Numbered from the stretch's first letter, positions 1-8,652 are shown. The stretch is 64,000 nucleotides of DNA from Natribaculum luteum (GCF_023008545.1 NZ_CP095397.1:930001-994000); one strand, 5' to 3'. Program-made: numbers and translations. Notes: generated from the sequence alone by a model not told the origin.

Positions 1-62
1 TCGAAGACCCCGAACACGAGCGAACGCGCGCGTTCCTCGGCGAACTGGCTGGCATCCAATGA
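1..62 (+). CDS. C-terminus of ABC transporter ATP-binding protein (polar amino acid type), partial
   Basis: Only the last 19 codons are in the window. They end in an ArgThrArgAlaPheLeuGlyGlu-type tail, which resembles the C-termini of GlnQ/HisP-class ATPases. The TGA at 60-62 overlaps the ATG of the following permease (59-61). That overlap supports one operon encoding an amino-acid importer; the binding protein would lie further upstream, outside the window. The family call rests mainly on the neighbour and is an inference. Confidence 0.6.
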   Translation, partial: EDPEHERTRAFLGELAGIQ

Positions 63-1078
63 CGACGACGGACGTAGACCAGACTGCGGTCGGCGAACTC
101 CCTGGGCGTCGGCGGTTCGTGGTCGGTGTCGTCGGCGTCGTCTTCTGGGCGTGGCTGCTTGCCCGCTGGGCCTCCCACAACACGCTGCTGGACCGGCTGT
201 TCACCGCCCTCGGTGCGCCGAATCTCGTCCAGTCGGAACTGGGCGTCCGCCAGCGCGAGCCGTGGCTCCCGGCCGAACCGTTCCAGGCCGCTTCCAACGG
301 CGTCGCCGACGTCGCCGCGTCGCTCGGCCCCGCGAGCGTGTTGCTCGAGTGGCTCGCCTGGCTGTTCGACCTCGCGGCGTTCGCGACGACGATCGGTCCA
401 CAGCTGGCCGCCGGCGCGTTCGTCACAGTCTACCTGACGGTCCTGTCGATGTTCTTCGGCCTGCTCATTGCCGTTCCGCTGTCGGTCGCCCGGGTCTACG
501 GCGGGCCCGTCCTCAGTCGCATCTCCCTCGCGTACACGGAACTCATCCGGGGGACGCCCCTGCTCGCCCAGCTATTTTTCCTCTACTTCGGGCTGCCGCT
601 TGCAGGGTTTATCGACAGCTTCGGCGTCGTCGGCAGCGGCGGCGTCCCGCGAGCGGCCGTCTTCGTCGCCATCGTCGGCTTTACGATCAACTCCTCGGCC
701 TATCAGGCGGAGTACATCAGGGCCGCCCTGCAGTCGGTCGACCCCGGACAGCTGACCGCGGCGCGCTCGATCGGGCTCTCGAAGCTCCAGGGAATCCGGT
801 ACGTCGTTCTCCCGCAGGGACTTCGCTTCGCGATTCCGGGGTGGACCAACGAGTTCGTCTACCTCATCAAGTACTCCTCGCTGGCGGCGTTCATCACCGT
901 TCCCGAACTGTTCCGCCGCGCCCGAAACATCGGCTCGGACACGTTCCAGTTCACGGACGTCTACGTCATCGTGGCCCTGTTCTACCTCGCGCTGGTGTTG
1001 ACGACGGCGCTCGCGATGGGCAAACTCGAGCAGGCGGTCGCGATTCCGGGGCTCGGACGGAGTGCCGATCGCGACTGA
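59..1078 (+). CDS. Polar amino acid ABC transporter permease (HisM/GlnP family)
   Basis: This 339-residue inner-membrane permease is predicted to form the channel of an ATP-driven amino-acid importer. An N-terminal segment (about 20-37) is followed by an extracytoplasmic stretch. The family core starts near residue 118, with a ThrValTyrLeuThrValLeu segment and then a GluLeuIleArgGlyThrProLeu motif typical of the three-TM HEQRo permease domain. The cytoplasmic EAA-type loop that docks on the ATPase is visible near residues 240-260 (ArgSerIleGlyLeuSer...ValLeuProGlnGly). The start overlaps the stop of the upstream ATPase gene. The gene ends at 1078 and a MITE-like element begins at the next base. 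Substrate is not deducible. Confidence 0.9.
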   Translation: MTTTDVDQTAVGELPGRRRFVVGVVGVVFWAWLLARWASHNTLLDRLFTALGAPNLVQSELGVRQREPWLPAEPFQAASNGVADVAASLGPASVLLEWLAWLFDLAAFATTIGPQLAAGAFVTVYLTVLSMFFGLLIAVPLSVARVYGGPVLSRISLAYTELIRGTPLLAQLFFLYFGLPLAGFIDSFGVVGSGGVPRAAVFVAIVGFTINSSAYQAEYIRAALQSVDPGQLTAARSIGLSKLQGIRYVVLPQGLRFAIPGWTNEFVYLIKYSSLAAFITVPELFRRARNIGSDTFQFTDVYVIVALFYLALVLTTALAMGKLEQAVAIPGLGRSADRD

Positions 1079-1186
1079 TACTGCCGGACAACACGGTTCA
1101 GACGTCGATCGCACTCGAGACGCTGTCGTCGCTGCCGACAGCCGTCGAGACGCGATCGAGTAGTCACTGACTGTTGTCCGGTAGTA
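1079..1186 (+). repeat. MITE-like element, copy 1 (108 bp)
   Basis: The ends are inverted repeats: TACTGCCGGACAACA at 1079-1093 and its complement with one mismatch at 1172-1186. The interior holds a short hairpin (GCTGTCG/CGACAGC). Two near-identical copies lie at 17053-17130 and, in inverted orientation, at 19432-19539. No ORF is present, so this is a non-autonomous element or a regulatory repeat. The left end directly abuts the TGA of the ABC permease gene. Confidence 0.8.
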
Positions 1187-1243
1187 TGAACCCTGGCCGG
1201 CGGAACCGACGCTGTAACGACGACGGCCGTCCTCTCTACGACG

Positions 1244-1486
1244 GTGAAGTACGACCGCATCCGCGCGAAACGACCGACGCACGACCTCGAGGCGTGGCAG
1301 GTCGGAACGATCGAGCGCGTCGACGACCGCGACGGCCACTGTGCCGTCGACGTTTCGACACCAGACGGACAGCGAGTGACGCTGATCGTTTCGCTCGAGC
1401 TTCGGGACCTCTTCGTCCGTCGGCTCGACCTCGAGCCCGACGAAACGCCCGTCGGCGAACGAGTCTGGTACAGGCGACGGACGTGA
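1244..1486 (+). CDS. Conserved haloarchaeal small protein (DUF7861-like)
   Basis: The ORF encodes 80 residues from a GTG start and runs from LysTyrAspArgIleArg to a basic ArgArgArgThr tail. The first half has a TrpGlnValGlyThrIleGluArgVal strand followed by acidic stretches, suggesting a small all-beta fold. I recognise it as a conserved haloarchaeal hypothetical protein, probably DUF7861, but assign no function. It lies 57 bp downstream of the MITE-like element and ends 33 bp before the convergent deaminase gene. Codon use matches the neighbours, which supports it as a real gene. Confidence 0.6.
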   Translation: MKYDRIRAKRPTHDLEAWQVGTIERVDDRDGHCAVDVSTPDGQRVTLIVSLELRDLFVRRLDLEPDETPVGERVWYRRRT

Positions 1487-1519
1487 CTCGAGCCGTCCGA
1501 GTTCCCGTCGCGTCCGCGC

Positions 1520-1984
1520 TCACCAGTCGAACTCCTCGTGGATCGCCCGCCCGTCGTCGTTCAGCACCGGCCCGACGACGTCGGTGACGCCCTCGAGGAT
1601 CTCCCTGGCGCGGACCTGTGTCTCCCGCCCGGTGAACGCGGCGATCTCGTCGCCACCGACGCTGTAGACGATCCGCCCGAGACCGGCATACCGGAGCCCG
1701 CCGGCGCACATCGGACACGGCTCGGTACTCGTGTACATGACGGTCTCGGCGCGTGTTTCGGGCTCGAGTTCCCGCCGGGCGCGGTACGCGAGGTGGAGTT
1801 CGGGGTGGCGGCGAACGTCGTCTTCGGTCACGACGCGGTTCGACGCCTCCATGACGATCTCGTCGTCGCGAACGAGCACGGAGCCGAAGGGTCGGTCGCC
1901 GCGAGCGACGGCCTCACGCGCCAGTCCGAACGCCCGACGCATGTGCGATTCGTGGTCGAACGTCTCGAAACTCGAGTCGGTCAC
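1520..1984 (-). CDS. Nucleoside/nucleobase deaminase (cytidine deaminase superfamily, COG0590)
   Basis: This zinc-dependent deaminase has about 154 residues. The zinc and proton-shuttle motif reads His60-Pro-Glu62, and the PCxxC motif supplies Cys90 and Cys93 (ProCysProMetCysAlaGly). The HisProGlu variant instead of HisAlaGlu is typical of a subgroup of COG0590 rather than a defect. The track-long frame starts at 2011, but the only clear TATA element (about 2010-2016) overlaps that codon. The GTG at 1984 lies about 29 nt downstream of the TATA box and fits a leaderless start. Substrate (guanine, cytosine or a tRNA base) cannot be told from sequence. Confidence 0.8.
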   Translation of the reverse strand: MTDSSFETFDHESHMRRAFGLAREAVARGDRPFGSVLVRDDEIVMEASNRVVTEDDVRRHPELHLAYRARRELEPETRAETVMYTSTEPCPMCAGGLRYAGLGRIVYSVGGDEIAAFTGRETQVRAREILEGVTDVVGPVLNDDGRAIHEEFDW

Positions 1985-2007
1985 GCTTCGGACGACGGCC
2001 CGGGAAG

Positions 2008-2017
2008 ACAAGTATAC
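2008..2017 (-). promoter_or_regulatory. TATA box of the deaminase gene
   Basis: The plus strand reads CAAGTATACTGG here and gives AGTATACT on the minus strand. Its centre is about 29 nt before the GTG at 1984, the usual spacing for a leaderless haloarchaeal transcript. It decides the start used for the deaminase. Confidence 0.5.
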
Positions 2018-2099
2018 TGGTGGCTACGGCTGGCACTCGACGGGACGTGACCGAGCATCGTCGAGCGTCGTCGGCGTTTTCGGTGTCGCCGGCACCCGA

Positions 2100-2900
2100 T
2101 CAGTTCCACGGCGCGTCCTCGAAGTCGACCTGCCGTCGCTCGCGGTCGATGGCGTCGATCCGCGCCAGGTCTTCGTCGGACAGCGACAGTTGTTGCGCCT
2201 CGCGGTTCTCCCGGATGTGGGCCTCCGAGGTCGCTTTCGGGATGGCGACGACCTCGTCTTTCGACAGCAACCACGCGAGGCTGACCTGCGCCGGCGTCGC
2301 CCCGTGTTTCTCGGCGATCTCGACCAGCTCCGGAACTTCGGCCACCGACCCCTTCGCCAGCGGCGAGTACGCGACAAGGTGGTGGCCGTGCTCGCGAGCA
2401 TACGCGCGCAGCTCCTCTTGCTGGAGCAGCGGATGACACTCGACCTGGTGTGCGAAAAGCGGCGCGTCGAGGTGGTCGAGTGCCTCCTCGAGCAGTTCGG
2501 GCGTGAAGTTCGAGAGGCCGACGTGGCGAATCAGGCCCTCGTCGTAGAGCCGGTCGAACGCCGCGAGCGTCTCTTCTGTGTCGTACGTCCGCAGCGGCCA
2601 GTGGACGTACAGGAGATCGACGACGTCGACGTCCAGTCGGTCACGAGACGCGCGGGCGCACTCGAGGACGTCGTCGTACGCGAGGTTGCTCGAGTGGAGC
2701 TTCGTCGCCACGAAGACGTCCTCGCGGTCGACGTCAGCGGCGGCGATGCCCTCGCCGACGGCGGCTTCGTTCTCGTACATTTCGGCGGTGTCGACGTGCC
2801 GGTAGCCGAGGTTCAGCGCGGTTTCGACGCTCGCCGCACAGACCTCGGGATCGGTGTTCTGGTAGGTTCCGAGTCCGATCGGAGGCAGTTCGTCGCTCAT
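2100..2900 (-). CDS. Aldo/keto reductase family oxidoreductase
   Basis: The protein has 266 residues and an (alpha/beta)8 NADPH-dependent aldo-keto reductase fold. It opens with IleGlyLeuGlyThrTyr. The tetrad is visible: Asp in HisValAspThrAlaGluMetTyr, Tyr in MetTyrGluAsnGlu, Lys in AlaThrLysLeu, and His in ValHisTrpPro. The C-terminal IleProLysAlaThrSer segment is the coenzyme phosphate-binding region. I chose the ATG at 2900 because it begins directly before the first strand; the frame stays open 19 codons upstream without family similarity. Likely substrates are aldehydes or sugars. It stands alone between the deaminase and the DUF2250 pair. Confidence 0.9.
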   Translation of the reverse strand: MSDELPPIGLGTYQNTDPEVCAASVETALNLGYRHVDTAEMYENEAAVGEGIAAADVDREDVFVATKLHSSNLAYDDVLECARASRDRLDVDVVDLLYVHWPLRTYDTEETLAAFDRLYDEGLIRHVGLSNFTPELLEEALDHLDAPLFAHQVECHPLLQQEELRAYAREHGHHLVAYSPLAKGSVAEVPELVEIAEKHGATPAQVSLAWLLSKDEVVAIPKATSEAHIRENREAQQLSLSDEDLARIDAIDRERRQVDFEDAPWN

Positions 2901-2979
2901 CGAGAGACGCGTCGGCCGACTGGCTAATGGGTGTTCCGACGATCCAGGCCGGTTCACTCGAGGAGGACGGAAGAGGGCG

Positions 2980-3192
2980 TCACTCGTCCTCGAGGTCGCG
3001 CAGGATCCGATCCGCCTCGTCTGTCGTCACGTAGTAGGTGTGTTTGCGGTGGGTCTCGGTCTTCGGCTTGAGTTTCCGCTCGGTGCCCTTGATGATCGAC
3101 CCCTCGTAGGTTCGCACGAGGCCGACCCGCTGCATGGCCGCGTAGAGCCGCCGGACGTACTCGAAGTCCATCTCGAGTTCGTTCGCGGTCAT
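2980..3192 (-). CDS. Small winged-helix protein (DUF2250-like)
   Basis: This 70-residue basic-helical protein overlaps the stop of the upstream gene through ATGA (3189-3192), so the two are translationally coupled. It resembles the C-terminal half of that upstream protein: a segment like GlyLeuValArgThrTyrGluGlySer, then LysLeuLysProLysThrGluThrHis, HisThrTyrTyr and a final helix with an acidic tail. This looks like a stand-alone winged helix of the DUF2250 type. It was probably produced by domain duplication. DNA binding is inferred. Confidence 0.75.
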   Translation of the reverse strand: MTANELEMDFEYVRRLYAAMQRVGLVRTYEGSIIKGTERKLKPKTETHRKHTYYVTTDEADRILRDLEDE

Positions 3193-3848
3193 CCGCGGGA
3201 GTCGGGGCCGCCACGAGAGAGGCGACGAGCGAGCGTCCTGGCGTCCTCGATCCACCGCAGGAAGTTCTCCTTGCCCTCGCGTTCGTCGAGAAAGCGCAGC
3301 AGGTGATCGCCCTCGCGAGAGAGACGATAGTAGGTGTGGTGCTGGTGGGTCTCGAGTGCACGCTTGAGTTTCACGTCTCGCCGTTTCAGCATCCCGGACT
3401 CGATGCGCTCTATCACGCCGCCGTCCTCGAGTTCCGTGCACGTCTCGGCGGTCTGCTCGCGGTCGGCGTTCAGGTGGCCCGCCATCGACCGCGGGTAGTC
3501 GCCTTTGACGTCCTTGAGGTGATAACAGATCAGAAATGCCAGCGGTTCGGGCGGAACCTGCGCCAGTTCGCCCGCGACGGCCTCTCGCTCCTCCAGTTTG
3601 TCCTCGAGTTCGGACGCGCGTTCGTAGCGTCGCTGGGCGTTCTCGGCGGCATCCCGGTCGAGATCCAGCGTGACCTCGATCTCGTCGCCGGTCGGCGTCT
3701 CGAGCGCCAGCGTGAGTTCGCCGGTCTCCCAGTGGTCGCCCGACTCGTTTCGGGCGCGCTCGAGAGCGTCCGTGACGGTCTCGATGCGGGTGAATATGGT
3801 GTCCGCCTCCGTGCGAAGCCGATCGATCTCGGCTCGTGACACCACCAT
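3189..3848 (-). CDS. DUF2250-type protein with coiled-coil N-terminus
   Basis: The protein has 219 residues. Residues 1-95 form a helical region containing an acidic strand pair and an AspAlaAlaGluAsnAlaGlnArgArgTyrGluArg segment that resembles the coiled coil of archaeal NFACT/NEMF proteins. Residues 100-200 look like a winged helix (DUF2250): an AlaPheLeuIleCysTyrHisLeu helix, a GluAspGlyGlyValIleGluArg wing, and a ThrHisGlnHisHisThrTyrTyr motif repeated in the downstream gene. The function is unknown. It is the first gene of a two-gene operon with its own TATA box. Confidence 0.75.
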   Translation of the reverse strand: MVVSRAEIDRLRTEADTIFTRIETVTDALERARNESGDHWETGELTLALETPTGDEIEVTLDLDRDAAENAQRRYERASELEDKLEEREAVAGELAQVPPEPLAFLICYHLKDVKGDYPRSMAGHLNADREQTAETCTELEDGGVIERIESGMLKRRDVKLKRALETHQHHTYYRLSREGDHLLRFLDEREGKENFLRWIEDARTLARRLSRGGPDSRG

Positions 3849-3871
3849 CGTCCCAGAGAGTACGGGTTGGT

Positions 3872-3884
3872 GACGTATATACTG
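3872..3884 (-). promoter_or_regulatory. TATA box of the DUF2250 operon
   Basis: The plus strand GACGTATATACT reads AGTATATACGTC on the minus strand. It is centred about 29 nt before the ATG at 3848 and sits in a locally AT-richer patch. Confidence 0.55.
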
Positions 3885-3967
3885 TCTGCTGTCCCCGTCT
3901 CCCGGAGCCTGCCGGACGGGTCGCGGGTACGGCGGAACTGACTACAGTCGACGGTATCCGTTCGTCG

Positions 3968-4444
3968 CTAGAGTTCGAAGACCTCGCGACGCCACTCCGC
4001 CGCGATCCGGTCGAGATCCCGTTCGACGTTCGAGGCAGAGAACGTGTCGCCCGTTCCGCTCCACTCGATGGAGAGCTTCGAAATCGGTGCCAGTGCGAGT
4101 CCACTGACGGTGATCGGTCCCTCGGCCGTGTGCACGACCCACTCGGTTCGGAGCCCGGTCGACGTTCGCGTGACGTCGTCGATCTGGGCGTCTGCGGCCG
4201 CCCACCGTTCGACGAGTCCGTCGGTGAGCCGGCGAAGCCGGCGTTCGCCGAGGAGGTGACTCCCGATTCCGCCGCCGGCGAGCACGCCGAAGGCGACGAC
4301 CGCCACGACCGGCCCGCCGTAGGGAAGGTTCAACGACGCCGCGACGGCGGCGATCACGACGACGAGCGCGACGACTCTCGCGTCGTGTGCGCTCGGGACG
4401 GTGCCGTTCCAGTCGGCGTCCTGTGACTGCTGGTCGAGATGCAT
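3968..4444 (-). CDS. Two-TM membrane protein of unknown function
   Basis: The 158-residue protein has two hydrophobic helices near residues 24-41 and 43-62, with few polar residues between. A soluble C-terminal domain follows, rich in beta-prone segments (TrpValValHisThrAlaGluGlyProIleThrValSer). I do not recognise a named family. It has its own gene space with about 120 bp on the 3' side and 143 bp on the 5' side before the divergent pcm gene. Acidic, haloarchaeal-type composition supports a genuine gene. Confidence 0.7.
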   Translation of the reverse strand: MHLDQQSQDADWNGTVPSAHDARVVALVVVIAAVAASLNLPYGGPVVAVVAFGVLAGGGIGSHLLGERRLRRLTDGLVERWAAADAQIDDVTRTSTGLRTEWVVHTAEGPITVSGLALAPISKLSIEWSGTGDTFSASNVERDLDRIAAEWRREVFEL

Positions 4445-4587
4445 ATCGAAGCGTGTGCGGGAGTCACGACAGCGTCGGGATAACGGTTCGCCTGCCTCAC
4501 TCCTCGCTTTACGTCGTGACTCGCCCTCGATCGGTGTCTGGCATCTCGCCCCGAAGAAGGATACTCGTGGTCCTCGTCGGGTCGCGT

Positions 4588-5247
4588 ATGGACGACGAGC
4601 GCACGTCGCGAGCGCGCAGCGACCTCGTCGACCACCTCCGGCGAACCGGTCGAATCCACTCGAGTAGCGTCGCGGCGGCGGTCGAGGCGGTCCCTCGCCA
4701 CGAGTTCGTTCCGGAGTCGGCCCGCGACCGGGCCTACGAGGACCGGCCGCTCGAGATCGGCCGGGGACAGGTCGTCACCGCGCCACACCTCGTCGCCCAG
4801 ATGACCGAACTGCTCGAACTGGATCGGGGCCACCGGGTCCTCGAGGTCGGGACGGGAAGCGGCTATCACGCGGCCGTGATGGCCGAGATCGTCGGCCCGG
4901 AGCGCGTCTTCTCCCTCGAGCGGTTCCCCGACCTCGCGACGCGGGCGCGGGACGCCCTCGAGCGGACCGGGTACGGCGACGTGACGGTGATCGTCGGCGA
5001 CGGCTCGCTGGGGCTCCCTCGCGCCGGCCCGTTCGACCGGATCAGCGTGGCGGCCGTCGCGCCGTCGGTACCCGATCCGCTCGGCGACCAACTGACCGAC
5101 GACGGGACGATGGTGATCCCGCTTGGACCTCGCGAGGGGCCACACGAACTCCACCTCGTCGAGCGTGCCGACGGGCGACTCGAGCGGACACCACACGGGC
5201 GGGTGCGGTTCGTCCCGCTGATCGGTCGGTACGGATTCGAGCGGTAG
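4588..5247 (+). CDS. pcm: Protein-L-isoaspartate O-methyltransferase
   Basis: The 219-residue SAM-dependent enzyme repairs isoaspartyl residues in damaged proteins. Family signatures are visible: ValProArgHisGluPheValPro near residue 36, an IleGlyArgGlyGlnValValThrAlaProHis substrate loop near 60, and the SAM motif ValLeuGluValGlyThrGlySerGlyTyr near residues 85-95. The open frame extends 67 codons upstream, but the ATG at 4588 begins with a haloarchaeal-type acidic leader and fits family length. The neighbours are unrelated. The call is secure. Confidence 0.93.
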   Translation: MDDERTSRARSDLVDHLRRTGRIHSSSVAAAVEAVPRHEFVPESARDRAYEDRPLEIGRGQVVTAPHLVAQMTELLELDRGHRVLEVGTGSGYHAAVMAEIVGPERVFSLERFPDLATRARDALERTGYGDVTVIVGDGSLGLPRAGPFDRISVAAVAPSVPDPLGDQLTDDGTMVIPLGPREGPHELHLVERADGRLERTPHGRVRFVPLIGRYGFER

Positions 5248-5261
5248 CGACGTGCCGTCGG

Positions 5262-6464
5262 CTACTCCTCCCACGACGTACTCCTGTCGGCGGGACGGGG
5301 CGGTGCCTCCGGATCGGCCATCGTCGGCCGGTCGTCGGGAATCGGCGCCTCGCGCCAGTCACCGACGGGGACGTCGCCGCGTTCGGCGCGGCGCTCCTGT
5401 CTCTCGAACACCTCGGTGACTCGCTCGTCGCCGTCGCTCGCGTCGCGTTCGATATTTTCGGGGAGACTGCTCGAGAACTCGTTGTCGACGAACCGGTTGT
5501 CGTCGCCGGCGGGCGTCCCGAGTGCGAGGTCCGCCGTTCCCGATCCCGAGACGTCGTTTCCCCGGACGGCGTTCCCCGCCGGTTCGACGACGTTGTGCTG
5601 GGCGACGATTCCGAAGTGCTCGTGGTCGCGGACCTCGTTGTCCTCGATCAGGTTCTCCCGACCGCCCCAGACGAGGATTCCCGCGCCGAACGGTGCGTAG
5701 ATCGACGGGGCGTCGAGTTCGTCGTTCTCGTACACCTCGTTGCCCACGACGTGTGCCGACCGCTGTGGCGAGTCGCGCTCGTCGAGCGTGTTCGGGACGA
5801 TTCCGACCCTGTTGTGTCGCCACGTCGAGTCCCGAATCGTCAGGTTCCCGCCCGCGCTCGTCCCCGAGTAGCCCATGTCGTTGTACTCGGCGACCACGTT
5901 CGAGACGACTGCGTCGAACGGGTGGTTTCGCCCGAGGTAGAAGCCGGCGTCGGGATGGCCCGAGGCGTAACTATGTTCGAATCGGCCGTCTCGAGATCGG
6001 TAGGCGTAGATCCCGTACGTCCCGTCGTTGTACGCTGTGAGGTAGCTACCCCGGAACCCCTCGACGTCCGTCCAGTAGAAGGCGGTGCCCGTGTAGTGGC
6101 GGGCGGTCATGTTCTCGAGGGCGACCCCGTCCGCCTCGACGTGAATCCCGTAGGCTCGCTCGAACGCGCCGTCGAGGACGACGTCGTTGCGGTCGATGCC
6201 CCGGATCGTGAGCCCCGGCGTCGTGACGTCGACGGTCTCCTCGTAGGTTCCCGGCTCCACGAGGACCAGGTCGCCGGCCCCGGCGGCGTCGACGCCGTCC
6301 TGTACCGTCGGCTGGTCGTCGGGAACGCGAACGGTGTCGAAGTCGTCCGCGTCGTCCTGCGTCGTCGACGGCATCGTACAGCCGGCGACGCCCGCGAATC
6401 CCGCGACGGCCGCCGTTCGAAGCATTCGTCTCCGCGTTCGTTCCACCTCGATCACCCGACCCAC
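5262..6464 (-). CDS. Secreted right-handed beta-helix (NosD/PbH1-type) lipoprotein
   Basis: The 400-residue exported protein starts at a GTG. An N-terminal ThrArgArgArgMetLeuArg twin-arginine motif is followed by an alanine/glycine-rich segment and a lipobox ending ValAlaGlyCys. That predicts a Tat-exported lipid-anchored surface protein. The mature part has repeated short parallel-beta rungs (AsnLeuThrIleArgAspSer, AsnLeuIleGluAspAsnGluVal, AsnAlaValArgGlyAsnAspVal, AsnArgPheValAspAsnGluPhe), the hallmark of PbH1 repeats. The final 60 residues are charged and probably disordered. A carbohydrate-binding or polysaccharide-modifying role is typical for the fold, but no catalytic residues can be named. 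Confidence 0.85.
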   Translation of the reverse strand: MGRVIEVERTRRRMLRTAAVAGFAGVAGCTMPSTTQDDADDFDTVRVPDDQPTVQDGVDAAGAGDLVLVEPGTYEETVDVTTPGLTIRGIDRNDVVLDGAFERAYGIHVEADGVALENMTARHYTGTAFYWTDVEGFRGSYLTAYNDGTYGIYAYRSRDGRFEHSYASGHPDAGFYLGRNHPFDAVVSNVVAEYNDMGYSGTSAGGNLTIRDSTWRHNRVGIVPNTLDERDSPQRSAHVVGNEVYENDELDAPSIYAPFGAGILVWGGRENLIEDNEVRDHEHFGIVAQHNVVEPAGNAVRGNDVSGSGTADLALGTPAGDDNRFVDNEFSSSLPENIERDASDGDERVTEVFERQERRAERGDVPVGDWREAPIPDDRPTMADPEAPPRPADRSTSWEE

Positions 6465-6701
6465 GACCTACCGCGAGCAGTCGCTTCGTTCTTGGGGGTC
6501 GCTCGAACTCACGACGGATCGAGTCGTCGCCCTCGAAAACGGGACTCGAGGCGCTATCGTTTTCTGAGTTCACTCGCTACTGTCACGTATGCCCGATAGC
6601 AGTCTACACGTGGAGGGTCGTCGCGTTGGCACCGTCGGTGACGCGACGAGCGCCTTCCGGTCTCGCGTCCGGAACGATCTGCAGCGGCGACGGAGGAACG
6701 G

Positions 6702-8048
6702 ATGGTAGACGTCGCGCTCTCGATCACTCGAGTGCTCGTCGCGCTCTTTCTCGTCTTCCTGAACGGCTTTTTCGTCGCCTCCGAGTTCGCGTTCGTCCGG
6801 ATCCGTTCGACGTCGGTCGAGACGCTCGTCGACGAGGGGAAGGCGGGTGCGGACACGCTCGCGGAAGCCGTCGAGAATCTAGACGACTACCTCGCGGTCA
6901 CGCAACTCGGCATCACGATCGCCTCGCTGGGTCTCGGGTGGATCGGCGAACCGGCCGTGGCGGCGCTTCTCACGCCGGTGCTCGCGCCGGTACTCCCCGA
7001 GGGCGTCATCCACCTCGTGTCCTTCGCGGTCGGCTTCAGCGTCATCACGTTCCTGCACGTCGTGTTCGGGGAACTCGCGCCGAAGACGATCGCCATCCAG
7101 GAAGCCGAACGGATCGCGCTCCTCGTCGCGCCACCGATGAAGCTCTTTTATTACCTGTTCGTTCCCGGTATCATCGTCTTCAACGGCACTGCCAACTTCT
7201 TTACGCGACTCGTCGGCGTCTCCCCCGCTTCCGAGACCGAAGAGACCCTCACCGAAGAGGAGATCCTGATGGTGCTGACGCGGTCGGGGAGAAAAGGGCA
7301 GATCGACATGGAGGAAGTCGAGATCATCGAACGGGTCTTCGAACTCGACGACACGACGGTTCGCGACGTCATGATCCCACGTCCGGACGTGGTGAGCGTC
7401 CCGTCCGACCTTCCCCTGTCGGAACTCCGTGCGCTCGTCGTCGAGGCGGGTCACACCCGGTATCCCGTCCTGGACGCCGAGAACGACGACCAGATCGTCG
7501 GCTTCGTCGACGTCAAGGACGTTCTGCGAGTGAGTGAGGTCGGTGGCGACGCCGATTCTGTGGTTGCCGGTGACGTCGCTCGCGAGGTCGCGATCGTCCC
7601 GGAAACTGGCCGCCTCGACGAACTCCTCAGGGAGTTCCAGGACGAGGAGTGCCAGCTCGCGGCGGTGATCGACGAGTGGGGCTCGTTCGAGGGGATCGCG
7701 ACGATCGAGGACGTCGTCGAGGTGCTCGTCGGCGACATTCGAGACGTGTTCGACGTCGACGAAGGCGAGCCGTCGATCGACAGGCTCGAGGACGGCACCT
7801 ACGCCATCGACGGGGCCGTCTCCCTCTCGGACGTCAACGACGCCCTGGACGCCGACATAGAGAGCGACGAGGTGAGGACGATCGGCGGGCTGGTGCTGGA
7901 TCGACTGGGTCGTGCCCCCGAGGCCGGCGACCAGGTCGACGTCGACGGCTACGTCGTCGTCGTCAAGGACGTCGAGGGTACCCGGATCCAGTCGGTCGTC
8001 GTCAGCGAGAATGCGACGGAACGACAGCCCGAAGAGCCGGCGGAGTAG
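6702..8048 (+). CDS. CNNM/HlyC-CorC family membrane protein (DUF21, CBS pair, CorC_HlyC)
   Basis: The 448-residue protein has three domains in order. The DUF21 transmembrane domain (about 1-200) contains PheLeuAsnGlyPhePheValAlaSerGluPheAlaPhe and several hydrophobic helices. The CBS pair (about 205-335) starts near ThrValArgAspValMetIleProArg. The CorC_HlyC domain (about 345-435) has GlyAlaValSerLeuSerAspValAsn. Homologues are proposed Mg2+ or Na+/Mg2+ exporters, with CBS domains sensing adenosine nucleotides. The first residues already enter the membrane helix, which fits the ATG at 6702. The gene stands alone. Confidence 0.92.
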   Translation: MVDVALSITRVLVALFLVFLNGFFVASEFAFVRIRSTSVETLVDEGKAGADTLAEAVENLDDYLAVTQLGITIASLGLGWIGEPAVAALLTPVLAPVLPEGVIHLVSFAVGFSVITFLHVVFGELAPKTIAIQEAERIALLVAPPMKLFYYLFVPGIIVFNGTANFFTRLVGVSPASETEETLTEEEILMVLTRSGRKGQIDMEEVEIIERVFELDDTTVRDVMIPRPDVVSVPSDLPLSELRALVVEAGHTRYPVLDAENDDQIVGFVDVKDVLRVSEVGGDADSVVAGDVAREVAIVPETGRLDELLREFQDEECQLAAVIDEWGSFEGIATIEDVVEVLVGDIRDVFDVDEGEPSIDRLEDGTYAIDGAVSLSDVNDALDADIESDEVRTIGGLVLDRLGRAPEAGDQVDVDGYVVVVKDVEGTRIQSVVVSENATERQPEEPAE

Positions 8049-8169
8049 CCGTTTTCGCTGTATCCGTCGACGATGCTCGACCGTCGACGACGCTACTCGA
8101 ATCGTGGTCTCGAGGTCGAGAATCGACGATCGCTGCGCTAGTGCAAGCGACTACCAGAAAGGCGTCGAA

Positions 8170-8454
8170 TCAGTCGATGTGGCCTTCGCGACGCAGCTGG
8201 GCGGCGTCCTGGCCCGTGTAGCGCCACTCGATGGTGGCTTTCTCGTCCTGGAAATCCCAGGGCTCGACGAGCACGACGTCGTCCTCGTTGATCCACGTTC
8301 GGTACTTCATTCGACCGGGGATTCGTCCCATGCGGTTCTTGCCGTCTTCACAGCGAACGCGGACGTGGTTGCCGCCGTTGTGTTCCGTTACGACAGCGAA
8401 CAGTTCGTCGCTGGAAGGCATGCGGAGGTTCTTCCGCTCGGATTCTTCACTCAC
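8170..8454 (-). CDS. eif1A: Translation initiation factor eIF-1A
   Basis: The 94-residue OB-fold protein promotes Met-tRNA and mRNA binding to the small ribosomal subunit. The ordering [12 protein letters not shown], ArgMetGlyArgIleProGlyArgMet, ArgThrTrpIleAsnGlu and then the TrpArgTyrThr tail is diagnostic. Translation begins at a GTG (8452-8454). A TATA element centred about 26 nt upstream supports a leaderless GTG start rather than the internal ATG. Expected to be essential. Confidence 0.96.
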   Translation of the reverse strand: MSEESERKNLRMPSSDELFAVVTEHNGGNHVRVRCEDGKNRMGRIPGRMKYRTWINEDDVVLVEPWDFQDEKATIEWRYTGQDAAQLRREGHID

Positions 8455-8474
8455 ACGCTATCTACGTGGAGCAC

Positions 8475-8485
8475 ACGTTTAAGTG
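8475..8485 (-). promoter_or_regulatory. TATA box of eIF-1A gene
   Basis: The plus strand ACGTTTAAGTG reads CACTTAAACGT on the minus strand. Its centre lies about 26 nt before the GTG start of eIF-1A. Confidence 0.5.
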
Positions 8486-8652
8486 ATTGGTGGGGGCCGC
8501 TAGCGCTTGACACGATACGGTTCTCGAGGGATCGAACCGCGAATTCCGGTTTTCGGCCTGCAGACAGGATTTTCGACTCGAGATCGGCCAGCAGTGCACC
8601 GTCGGATTCGTGACAGACGGTAGTACGTGTCACCACTGGGTAAAACATGAAC

